From Elusimicrobiota bacterium (GTDB lineage Bacteria > Elusimicrobiota > UBA8919), in assembly GCA_040757695.1 (NCBI GenBank), contig JBFLWK010000012.1:1-56481 (forward strand): a stretch of DNA of 56,481 nt, read 5' to 3'. How positions within the stretch are numbered: the first letter of the stretch is position 1; every line of letters starts with the position of its first letter. The translations under genes were made by a program, and so were the position numbers. Shown here in pieces: positions 49,774-56,481 of the stretch. The notes under the pieces are model-generated. The model worked only from the letters and a program-made list of their open reading frames with translations. It was not told the DNA's origin and made no database searches.

Positions 49774-50781
49774 TTATTGATACTTATATTTTAATATCAT
49801 TCCATTTAATATTTTTCTTACTCCAGCTTTAAGTACTAAATTTTTAGATTCATTATCATCTTTCAATTGAGGAACCTTCAATTTAGGTTTATTTATATCT
49901 CCCCAATCAATCTTCATATCTTCCTCATAAGAAGATGACCAGCCAGGAACCAGAAAAGGTAATGCCAAACCTCCGGTGAAAGTTAGTAAAGCACATGTCC
50001 CAAAAAACTTTGGTTTCTTAAGGTCTACTTCTATTCCTGACTCACCGTCTACAAACCCAGTACTAATTGTTTCACCTGATGTTGTATCCAAAATCTGTGC
50101 AGCTAGACATACTCTGTTAGAAGGATTGAAATCCAAACTTGGCCCTAATCCTCCCGGGGTTTCGTATCCTTTTTGCATTGCGTCTACATATCCCTTAATA
50201 TTATCTACAAGAGTAACCGCCTTCCAACGAGACCTCCAGACCCAGATAATTAAGACAGCATCGGCACCAAGTTTTTCTTTGAAAGTTAAGAGTTCGTTTG
50301 GCTGAATTGTATTAAAATTGATATCAACTATCTCAGTTTCAGAAAAATGCATATCAGATGAATATGCATACTGTCCACCAGCATAATAATCAGTTTTTTT
50401 TTGGCTACTTCTTTCCTCAACCACCAATGGTGAGGAAAGGCTTTGAACGGTAGAGCTACTAATCTGAATCAGTATTTCCTTTTTATCAACACAAGTAAAC
50501 AATTTTAATTCTCTTATTTGTGCTATAAATTCTTCTTGAATCCAGTCTAATTCACTTTCAGTGACTGGATAAGAGTATACAGTAGAATTAACCACAACAG
50601 CTAATTTCTTGATATTATTTACTTTCTTTTTTTCTGTCTGAAATGCATTTTTATAAAATTTTGACATTCTTTCCGATACGTCAACTTTTTCTGTTCCTTC
50701 TTCGGCTGAAGAATAACCATAAAAACCGAATATAAAAATCAAAACCGTCAATAATTCCCAGTATTTTCCATTTTTACTCAT
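49774..50781 (-). CDS. CsgG-like secreted envelope protein
   Basis: The protein (335 residues) has a signal peptide (WELLTVLIFIFGFYGYSSA) without a lipobox Cys. The middle shows KKLAVVVNSTVY, LFTCVDKKEI, KEKLGADAVLIIWVW and AAQILDTTSGETISTGFV, the strand-helix order of CsgG/LpoB/FlgT-type domains. A short hydrophobic LPFLVPGW segment lies later. It probably sits in the periplasm and assists envelope assembly or export. The ATG overlaps the YidD-fusion stop by one nt (TGATG) with GGAGG 5 nt before. Confidence 0.5.
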   Translation of the reverse strand: MSKNGKYWELLTVLIFIFGFYGYSSAEEGTEKVDVSERMSKFYKNAFQTEKKKVNNIKKLAVVVNSTVYSYPVTESELDWIQEEFIAQIRELKLFTCVDKKEILIQISSSTVQSLSSPLVVEERSSQKKTDYYAGGQYAYSSDMHFSETEIVDINFNTIQPNELLTFKEKLGADAVLIIWVWRSRWKAVTLVDNIKGYVDAMQKGYETPGGLGPSLDFNPSNRVCLAAQILDTTSGETISTGFVDGESGIEVDLKKPKFFGTCALLTFTGGLALPFLVPGWSSSYEEDMKIDWGDINKPKLKVPQLKDDNESKNLVLKAGVRKILNGMILKYKYQ

Positions 50782-52016
50782 CACGTCCTCCTTTTTTTGT
50801 GGTAACTACCACAAGAATTTCTATTCCACTCAATTAATGGCTCAATTTCTCTTTTTAGGTTATTCATAAACTCTTTTTCTTTATTACTGTTGTAATTAAT
50901 AGCTGCATCAGCACCACTATAAATATTGCCGGTGTAAAAAGAAAATGTAAATAATGACCAAATGACTGCCGAGGGATATACATTTTTGGTGTAGCAATCA
51001 TAAGCCAAATATCCTAAACCAGTAATTAAGAAAAAAGAGAATACCCCATCGGCTATTTTCGCGGAATAGATTTTACCAAACCCAGGTATTAAGGAAAATA
51101 GAGCGGCTTTTGTTGGCGATTTTTTCTTTAGTTTATTTACTACATTTAATTCATTTATTATCCTTTCAATGACTTGTTTCTCCGCTGGTTCAGTAAATTT
51201 TTCTCTTAATTGTATAAATTCATCGTTTGCTTCTTTCCAGCGTCTTTCCATTACATAACTCCATGCATACAAAAGTTTTGCTTTTTTAGCAATTTTGGGA
51301 TACTTTTCATCATTACAGATTTCAAAATATTTATTTCGTGCTAAATGGTATGCTTTTGTATCAAGGTAAATTTTACCCAGAGCTAATTGGGATACTAAAT
51401 AAATTTCATATGAGTCTATTGTGCATTGTTCAAAATATATTTTAGATTTTTTAAAATCACTTTTTTTTAGATAACATAATCCAATTTTGTAATATGAGTA
51501 ATTAAGAAATTTTGAATTTTGATTATAATGAACATATCTTGTATACTCAAGCAAAGCAGAATCATAACATTCATCAGAAAATAATTTATCAGCCAAATCT
51601 AAATTAGGCTCAACAGAAATAGTTTTTAATTTCTGATTCTCCACTAAGTTAAAGTCATCTTTTTTTTCATTTGTAAGATTAGCAAAAATATAATGTTTTT
51701 CAACCGGGTCGTTTCCCCATTCACCAAAATAATTACATCTTTGTAATCTATCCGATGCCATTAAAAAACCTGTAAAAAAGCCAAATTTTAAAATTGATTC
51801 TTTAGCGAAATTGGAACATGTAGGATTAAATCTACAAGTTTGGCCTTTAATGGTGGAAATATATTTTTGATAGTAATCAATTAATTTTATAGATGAGTCC
51901 TGTAATATAGAAGTTGTCTCTATATTATTTTCAGCAAATATTATTTCAAAAATAATAAATGTAAAGATACTCAACAAAAAAATATTTTTTTGATTTTTGT
52001 TTTTTAAAGTAAACAT
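50781..52016 (-). CDS. YidD-domain protein fused to TPR repeats and a DUF5683-like membrane domain
   Basis: YidD is normally an 80-residue factor that helps YidC insert membrane proteins. Here, after a signal-like segment, residues about 40-105 are a YidD domain: IDYYQKYISTIKGQTCRFNPTCSNFAKESI...RLQRCNYFG..NDPV. TPR-like helices follow to about 290, then a hydrophobic domain, KAALFSLIPGFGKIYSAKIADGVF. The start is the ATG after GGAAAG. The fusion, together with the neighbouring envelope genes, suggests a dedicated secretion or outer-membrane assembly function. That role is inferred. Confidence 0.7.
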   Translation of the reverse strand: MFTLKNKNQKNIFLLSIFTFIIFEIIFAENNIETTSILQDSSIKLIDYYQKYISTIKGQTCRFNPTCSNFAKESILKFGFFTGFLMASDRLQRCNYFGEWGNDPVEKHYIFANLTNEKKDDFNLVENQKLKTISVEPNLDLADKLFSDECYDSALLEYTRYVHYNQNSKFLNYSYYKIGLCYLKKSDFKKSKIYFEQCTIDSYEIYLVSQLALGKIYLDTKAYHLARNKYFEICNDEKYPKIAKKAKLLYAWSYVMERRWKEANDEFIQLREKFTEPAEKQVIERIINELNVVNKLKKKSPTKAALFSLIPGFGKIYSAKIADGVFSFFLITGLGYLAYDCYTKNVYPSAVIWSLFTFSFYTGNIYSGADAAINYNSNKEKEFMNNLKREIEPLIEWNRNSCGSYHKKRRT

Positions 52017-52096
52017 CTTTCCTTTTTTCAACTTTCAAAGTCTAACATTTCATCTGAAGTCTGGCACAAAATACCTTTTTATTTTATTTGCTGAAA

Positions 52097-53254
52097 CTAA
52101 AATCCTAATCTAATATTTATACATCTCAGGGCATAATTCTTTAGAGGTAACCGATATAACATTTCATGATAGTTTTTTGAAAAGCTAATTGTTAATGCAC
52201 ATGTAGATACACCAAAAGCTATATCCCCGGAATAACCAATTAGTCCCTCGTCAAATAAACCTTTTGAATAAGATACTCCAATATTCGACCCAACATAGAA
52301 ACTTATTTCTTTTCCAAATTTTTCTATATATTTATGTTTAGGTCTTAAAAAATTAATTCTCAGTTTAGATAAAACATAATCTAAACTGAACCAATCATCT
52401 TTTTTATAAATATTGAAAAAAATAGCTGAATTAACTGAAATAGATTCGTTTAGTGTAAGGTCTCCAAATCCAAGTCCGGCCTGATGTGTATTTTCATTCC
52501 TATAATAATTATAACTAACCGTTAGTTTCTTCCCAATATATTTAGCACCTTTATATACATCAAGTTTCTTTTCAGTAGAATTATATAAAGCTTTATTCTC
52601 ATAACCATATAAATAGAAATCAACTAAGCTTTTTGATTCTTTATATACATTTGAATAATATTTACCATCCTCTTTATATACTCCAAACTGTTTACTTCCG
52701 TCAGGAGCTGTCACAATATAAGGAGACCAGCCACCCAAAATAAAAAAATTGAAAATAATATTTTTGCTGATAATAAACCTTAACCCCATCAAATCATTAA
52801 CTTCCGACCAATCGTATATATTTTTATAATAAGAAGGAAGTTCATATTCAGGAACTATCAAGCGAACACCTTGATTTAGGAAAAAGAGAGCCATAGAAAA
52901 ATATTTCATTCCCCATCTATAATAAAATCCAAAATCCATTTGTTCTACGTTTATATTACATGAACCAACTGTTGTGGGAATAACAAAAATAATATCCTCA
53001 GCAAAGATGCCCGGAGTAATCATACTAACATCGCATAAGAATTTTGGATTGAATTTTTGTATCATCGCTTCATAGTGTTTGTATAATTCTAATATGTTGA
53101 GCGATTTTTTATGGATATATTCAAATGTTGCAGGATTTATTTCAGTGCCATTTGCTTTTATTAAGGAAATAAAATAAAAAAATAGAAAAGCAAGTACAAA
53201 AATGTTAAGTAGTCTTATTGATTTGTTCTGATTGAATTGTTTTTTTTCTTTCAT
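52097..53254 (-). CDS. Probable outer-membrane beta-barrel protein
   Basis: This is a 385-residue protein of unknown family. It has a basic N-terminus and hydrophobic signal (IFVLAFLFFYFISLIKA). Alternating amphipathic strands rich in Tyr and Phe follow (KLTVSYNYYRNEN, GLGFGDLTLNESISV, ISFYVGSNIGVSYSK). It ends INIRLGF with a C-terminal Phe, the usual barrel assembly signal. It is the first gene of the four-gene envelope operon, 81 nt before the YidD fusion. No substrate can be guessed. Confidence 0.6.
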   Translation of the reverse strand: MKEKKQFNQNKSIRLLNIFVLAFLFFYFISLIKANGTEINPATFEYIHKKSLNILELYKHYEAMIQKFNPKFLCDVSMITPGIFAEDIIFVIPTTVGSCNINVEQMDFGFYYRWGMKYFSMALFFLNQGVRLIVPEYELPSYYKNIYDWSEVNDLMGLRFIISKNIIFNFFILGGWSPYIVTAPDGSKQFGVYKEDGKYYSNVYKESKSLVDFYLYGYENKALYNSTEKKLDVYKGAKYIGKKLTVSYNYYRNENTHQAGLGFGDLTLNESISVNSAIFFNIYKKDDWFSLDYVLSKLRINFLRPKHKYIEKFGKEISFYVGSNIGVSYSKGLFDEGLIGYSGDIAFGVSTCALTISFSKNYHEMLYRLPLKNYALRCINIRLGF

Positions 53255-53680
53255 AAAATTTTAAACACTACCTTAATAACGAATTTTCTAAATCCTGAAT
53301 TACAAAGCAGATTAAAAAGCACACCTACAAAAAAACGGGAACAAGCCCTGCCATTACAAAACAAAAACGCAGACTGAAGGTCTGCGACTACAAAAGAATT
53401 ATTTTTATTGGTTGAGATTGCTTCACCCAGATTGCCATCAGGGTTCGCAATGACTTCTAAATTCTCAATTCTTAATTCTGAATTATTCAGGCATAGTTCT
53501 TGAGAGAGAGAGAGAGAGAGAGAGTTCAGGTGAGAGCATTAGCATAGATTCTCCTTAAAAGTTAGAGCGTGCTCCGATTTATCGGAGCATGACTACAAAT
53601 AATATAACAAAAAACCTTTATTTTGTCAAGCACTCTTTGTATTTTTTGAATTTTTTTATTTTGAGGTACATAACATATCA
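53255..53680. repeat. Gene-free 426-nt stretch packed with small repeats
   Basis: It contains the hairpin CGCAGACTGAAGGTCTGCG (53368-53386) followed by ACTACAAA, then a GAGATTGC..CGCAATGAC-type repeat (about 53415-53453). A TTCTCAATTCTTAATTCTG stretch like that at 34238-34260 follows. Then come a 23-nt GA dinucleotide run (53502-53524) and the hairpin TGCTCCGATTTATCGGAGCA (53570-53589), again followed by GACTACAAA. The second hairpin could end cstA transcription. No gene was seen. Confidence 0.7.
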
Positions 53681-55318
53681 TTAATTTCGCTTAAGAGGGT
53701 AGATATGTCGGAATTTTGTTTGAGCTTCTGTGAGAACAAAAACAGATAAAATGATAAGAAACAGTCCGATAAAAGCGAGTAAAAAATTACCCTGTTTGAT
53801 AAATTGAACCGTCTGATAAATTAATGCAGAAACAGTTGTCAGAAACATAAAAATCGCAGGATACAAGGTATACTTGATTGGTTTTTTTAAGTTAAAAAGA
53901 TAGCCTGTGATAACTATCAAAACTAGTGCTGCAATTAACTGATTGGATGCGCCGAATACAGGCCAGATTTTTTTCCAATCACTGAATGCCAGAACGCCTG
54001 ATAGTGCTACCACAACTAAAGTTGAAAAGTATTTGTTCTTGAAAATTTTTATACCAAACCCTTCACCAAAAAGTTCAGTTGCGATATATCTTGTAATTCT
54101 TGTAGCGGTATCAAGTGTGGTTATTACAAATGCATTCAATATCAAAATAGCGATAAATTTTCCGAATGAAGAACCAAAGATATTTTTTGTTATTTCACCG
54201 TATCCGGTAGCAAATGTACCAATATAATCACCTGACTTAATCAGTTCAGGATAAATAAGTTGCGGTGTGCAGGAAGCACCGGTCCAGTAAAGCCCAGCAC
54301 ACACACATAAAAGCGCAAGAATTGCCAGCACGCCTTCAGTAACCATTGCACCGTATCCAATTTTTTTAGCATCGCACTCGATAGCGATTTGTTTAGAAGT
54401 AGTGCCTGATGAAATCAACGAATGGAATCCAGAAACAGCACCACAGGCGATAAAGACAAACATCATTGGCCAGAGATTACCGATACGAGTATTAAAACCA
54501 GTTAATGCAGGAGTATTTATATTCGGATGTGATATTATCAGCCCAGCATATCCAAAAAGTAAGCCAAAGATAAGCAAAAATGCAGACAGATAATCACGCG
54601 GCTGCAGAAGAATATTCACAGGAATAACAGAGGCAATATAACAATATATTAAAAGCACAATCATCCAGAATTTTATATTGCTGACGATTACGGGCAGTGC
54701 ATTACCTAAAACCAGAAGTACAACCAAAAGTGCGAGTCCAGTAATTGTAGAAAGCGGATAATTCAATTTCCATACATAAATCATACAGCCGGTTAAAATA
54801 GCAACAAAAATAAGCCCGAAAGTAGGAACAACTATTTGGGGCTCGCCAACAAGCGTCTGTGCAGTTGTAGCGGTAAAAACAGCGATTACTAGAATTAAAG
54901 CGAGCAATAGAAAAACAGAAAAAATGATTTTTGTTTTTTTACCCATTACTTTTTCAGTAATATCACCGATTGATTTTCCCTCGTTTCTCACAGAGGCAAT
55001 CAGTGCTGAAAAATCATGCACTCCGCCGATGAAGATTGTGCCTAAAATTATCCATAACAATGCTGGTAACCAGCCGAAATACGCGCAGGCAAGCACCGGT
55101 CCTATAATAGGTCCAGCACCAGCGATTGATGAAAAATGGTGTCCGAAAAGTATCGTCCAGTGTTTCGCAGGAATATAATCCACACCATCATAAAGCGTTT
55201 CTGATGGCATTTTTCTTGATTTATCAATTCCCCATAATTTTTCAATTATGCTACCATAAAACTTATAGCCAATAATCAACAAAACAATCCCGCATATTCC
55301 GACAATCAACGAGTTCAT
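53681..55318 (-). CDS. cstA: CstA-family carbon starvation protein / transporter
   Basis: CstA-family proteins import pyruvate or peptides during starvation. The 545-residue form (shorter than the 700-residue enteric CstA) has about 15 membrane helices. Family motifs are YIPAKHWTILFGHHFSSIAGAGPIIGPVLA near the start, GGVHDFSALIASVRNEGKSIG, FIACGAVSGFHSLISSGTTSKQI and VFGASNQLIAALVL. Pyruvate uptake would feed the ferredoxin-linked 2-oxoacid enzyme elsewhere in the window. The start follows hairpin copy 7 by 18 nt and has no Shine-Dalgarno. Confidence 0.93.
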   Translation of the reverse strand: MNSLIVGICGIVLLIIGYKFYGSIIEKLWGIDKSRKMPSETLYDGVDYIPAKHWTILFGHHFSSIAGAGPIIGPVLACAYFGWLPALLWIILGTIFIGGVHDFSALIASVRNEGKSIGDITEKVMGKKTKIIFSVFLLLALILVIAVFTATTAQTLVGEPQIVVPTFGLIFVAILTGCMIYVWKLNYPLSTITGLALLVVLLVLGNALPVIVSNIKFWMIVLLIYCYIASVIPVNILLQPRDYLSAFLLIFGLLFGYAGLIISHPNINTPALTGFNTRIGNLWPMMFVFIACGAVSGFHSLISSGTTSKQIAIECDAKKIGYGAMVTEGVLAILALLCVCAGLYWTGASCTPQLIYPELIKSGDYIGTFATGYGEITKNIFGSSFGKFIAILILNAFVITTLDTATRITRYIATELFGEGFGIKIFKNKYFSTLVVVALSGVLAFSDWKKIWPVFGASNQLIAALVLIVITGYLFNLKKPIKYTLYPAIFMFLTTVSALIYQTVQFIKQGNFLLAFIGLFLIILSVFVLTEAQTKFRHIYPLKRN

Positions 55319-55336
55319 TTTTTAGATCCATTAAAA

Positions 55337-55354
55337 TGTAAGCATTTGCTTACA
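55337..55354 (-). repeat. TAAGCAAATGCTTA hairpin repeat, copy 7 (before cstA)
   Basis: An exact copy. The TAA within the repeat provides the stop codon of the upstream 103-residue gene, and the repeat ends 18 nt before the cstA ATG. Confidence 0.9.
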
Positions 55355-55661
55355 TTTGTTCTGTTTCTCTTTTTTTGAATCTTCTTTCTGTGCCGTGATA
55401 GATTTTAGATTGGGTATCAATTGCTTTCAGTTTTTTACAAAGATACAAAATTTCAGGTTCTGTAATTTTATTTTGAAGAAACAGCCGATATGTTTTTCTG
55501 CCAATTTCAAGTATGAGATGAAATTTTCGGCGTTCAAATCCCATCTCTTTTGAATTAATGTTCTTTAGCCGTCCGCCATAGATAGGATCTTCTTTTAAAA
55601 CATTTAAAAGATTCATAATGCCCGATTCCGCACTTCTTAAAACCCGCTTAAAATCAACCAT
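55350..55661 (-). CDS. Small basic protein of unknown function upstream of cstA
   Basis: This 103-residue protein is rich in Lys, Arg and Glu and has no membrane segment. It shows MVDFKRVLRSAESGIMNLLN and RKFHLILEIGRKTYRLF. I do not recognise it. GGAGG stands 5 nt before the start, which supports a real gene. The natural end may have been changed, as the stop codon lies inside the hairpin repeat, so the last residues (EQM) are repeat-adjacent. Confidence 0.55.
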   Translation of the reverse strand: MVDFKRVLRSAESGIMNLLNVLKEDPIYGGRLKNINSKEMGFERRKFHLILEIGRKTYRLFLQNKITEPEILYLCKKLKAIDTQSKIYHGTERRFKKRETEQM

Positions 55662-55691
55662 CGTCTACCTCCGTTAACTGCATTAGAAATT

Positions 55692-55717
55692 TCAATTAGT
55701 ACAATTGTACTAATTGA
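55692..55717. repeat. 26-bp palindrome TCAATTAGTAC/GTACTAATTGA
   Basis: A perfect 26-bp palindrome centred on CAATTG lies in the 60-nt gap between the endonuclease IV remnant and the small gene. A similar near-palindrome (38883-38904) sits in frame in the MOSC gene. Confidence 0.75.
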
Positions 55718-55721
55718 GTTT

Positions 55722-56360
55722 TTATCCTTTTGAGACTTTTCTGAGTATATCCAGATTTTTTTTATCGTTAGATATAGCATTACCACGCGGGGTTTCAATA
55801 ATCCCTGGTAATTTTTTTAGTTCTGGATGATTTAATACTGTCTTAAAACCGGTTAGCCCAATTTTGCCTTCACCGATATGGGCATGCCGATCAATTTTTG
55901 TTCCAAGTTCGCTTGGAGTATCGTTCAGATGCAAAAGTTTCAGATATTTAAGTCCAACTATTTTATCAAATTCGTTTATTGTTTCGCCAAAACCTTTTTC
56001 TGAAATTCTATAACCAGCAGCAAACAAATGAGATGTATCCAAACACACACCAAGCCGTTTTTTATCTTTTATATTATCAATAATCCGACGGAGTTCTTCA
56101 AATCGCCATCCGATATCCGTTTTCCCGCCAGCCAGATTTTCTAATAGAAGCATTGTTTTGTTTTTAACTTTTGAGAATGCAAAATTTATTGCAGCAATTA
56201 TGTTTTTTATACCGGTTTCAAAATCGCCGCTTGAATATCTACCCGGATGAATTACAAGATATTGGGCATTTAGTATTTTACATCTTTTTAGTTCGTCAAT
56301 CAAGACATATACAGATTTTTTATAAAGTTTTTTATCTGATGATGCAAGGTTTGGTAAATG
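55722..56360 (-). pseudogene. nfo: Endonuclease IV, 5' part removed by a mobile element
   Basis: Endonuclease IV cleaves abasic sites in DNA. About 212 residues remain, from LPNLASSDKKLYKKS to the end; the full family has about 280. Most zinc-ligand motifs remain: YLVIHPGRY, LLENLAGG, CLDTSHLFAAGY, LLHLND, DRHAHIGEG and IIETPRG. The first about 70 residues, with the first His ligand, are missing. The open frame continues upstream as TFKIPRSLLRGVC, which is encoded by the end hairpin of an IS200/IS605-like element. So the gene is almost surely dead or relies on an intact copy elsewhere. Confidence 0.8.
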
Positions 56361-56367
56361 ACATACT

Positions 56368-56387
56368 CCCCGCAGCAAGCTGCGGGG
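56368..56387. repeat. Hairpin at the end of the IS200/IS605-like element
   Basis: CCCCGCAGC and GCTGCGGGG form a 9-bp stem with a 2-nt loop, 5 nt after the transposase stop codon. Such imperfect subterminal hairpins are the recognition structures of IS200/IS605 single-strand transposases and of REP-associated tyrosine transposases. Confidence 0.7.
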
Positions 56388-56391
56388 TATC

Positions 56392-56481
56392 TTAAAAGTC
56401 AAGTTTTAACTGGCGTCTGTCTTCTTCTGCTCTTTGATATTGGATGTATTTCTGTATAGTTTGTGCAGTTACTTTGTCGCC
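56392..56481 (-). mobile_element. tnpA: 3' end of an IS200/IS605-like (Y1) transposase gene
   Basis: The minus-strand frame ends DKVTAQTIQKYIQYQRAEED.. and a TAA at 56392. The TA-E/Q-TI-x-KYI-x-x-Q pattern is typical of the C-terminal helix of Y1 transposases. Only 29 codons lie in the window; the catalytic His-x-His and Tyr are outside it. The hairpin next to the stop and the broken nfo gene support this reading. The alternative is a REP-associated transposase. Confidence 0.6.

Noticed and set aside
1-56481. tRNA or rRNA genes in the gaps
   Set aside because: All gaps over about 100 nt were read; they hold repeats, promoters or hairpins, and none shows a cloverleaf with a TTCGANTC-type arm.

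Overview
The window reads as AT-rich chromosomal DNA from an uncultured, strictly anaerobic, diderm bacterium. Anaerobic life is suggested by a class III (oxygen-sensitive) ribonucleotide reductase, a 2-oxoacid:ferredoxin oxidoreductase, tungstate uptake and molybdopterin synthesis. An outer membrane is suggested by a porin, a second probable outer-membrane barrel ending in Phe, and secreted envelope proteins. I cannot name the phylum from this sequence; a candidate-phylum lineage is only a guess. Apart from one Nudix gene, every gene lies on the minus strand, so the text below follows transcription from high to low coordinates. No rRNA, tRNA or CRISPR array was seen.

Right part (56.5-44.2 kb): the 3' end of an IS200/IS605-like transposase gene has cut off the 5' part of an endonuclease IV gene. 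Then come a small unknown gene, cstA, a four-gene envelope operon (outer-membrane-like protein, YidD-TPR fusion, CsgG-like protein, TPR membrane protein), an orphan MNT nucleotidyltransferase, and a three-gene set of AmmeMemoRadiSam radical SAM enzyme, DsbD_2/CcdA-like membrane protein and spermidine-synthase-like membrane protein.

Middle (44.2-32.5 kb): a tungstate ABC transporter (tupA, an embedded porin, tupB, tupC) runs into molybdopterin genes (moaA, moaC, MOSC, mogA). These are followed by the korDABC oxidoreductase operon with a GNAT gene, a convergent Nudix hydrolase, and pmbA. Tungsten or molybdenum cofactor supply and ferredoxin-linked 2-oxoacid metabolism therefore sit together.

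32.5-27.9 kb is a small defence-type island: a 56-residue ORF, an AbiEii-like nucleotidyltransferase, a single-chain restriction-modification enzyme, a zinc-ribbon membrane protein and a frameshifted BrnT/BrnA toxin-antitoxin pair. Next come shikimate genes (aroE, aroC), cell-wall genes (amidase, murI), queuosine precursor genes (queDCEF) and rmuC.

Left part (20-0.1 kb): a nucleotide super-cluster starting at an excellent promoter before nrdR: nrdR, a thioredoxin-like gene, nrdG, nrdD, dut, thyX, guaB3, guaA, purC, purS, purL, an STT3-like glycosyltransferase, pyrG, purQ, purF, purD, purE. It ends at what looks like the 5' end of a group II intron placed directly after the purE stop codon.

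The most striking property is the load of short palindromic and tandem repeats, many of them in frame inside housekeeping genes. The 18-bp hairpin TGTAAGCATTTGCTTACA occurs seven times in one orientation. Five copies sit 7-18 nt before start codons that lack a visible Shine-Dalgarno (korC, korB, MOSC, moaA, cstA), and three are read in the same frame as the peptide VSKCLH. A second recurring pattern is promoters whose -10 box ends 7-8 nt before the start codon, which predicts leaderless mRNAs.
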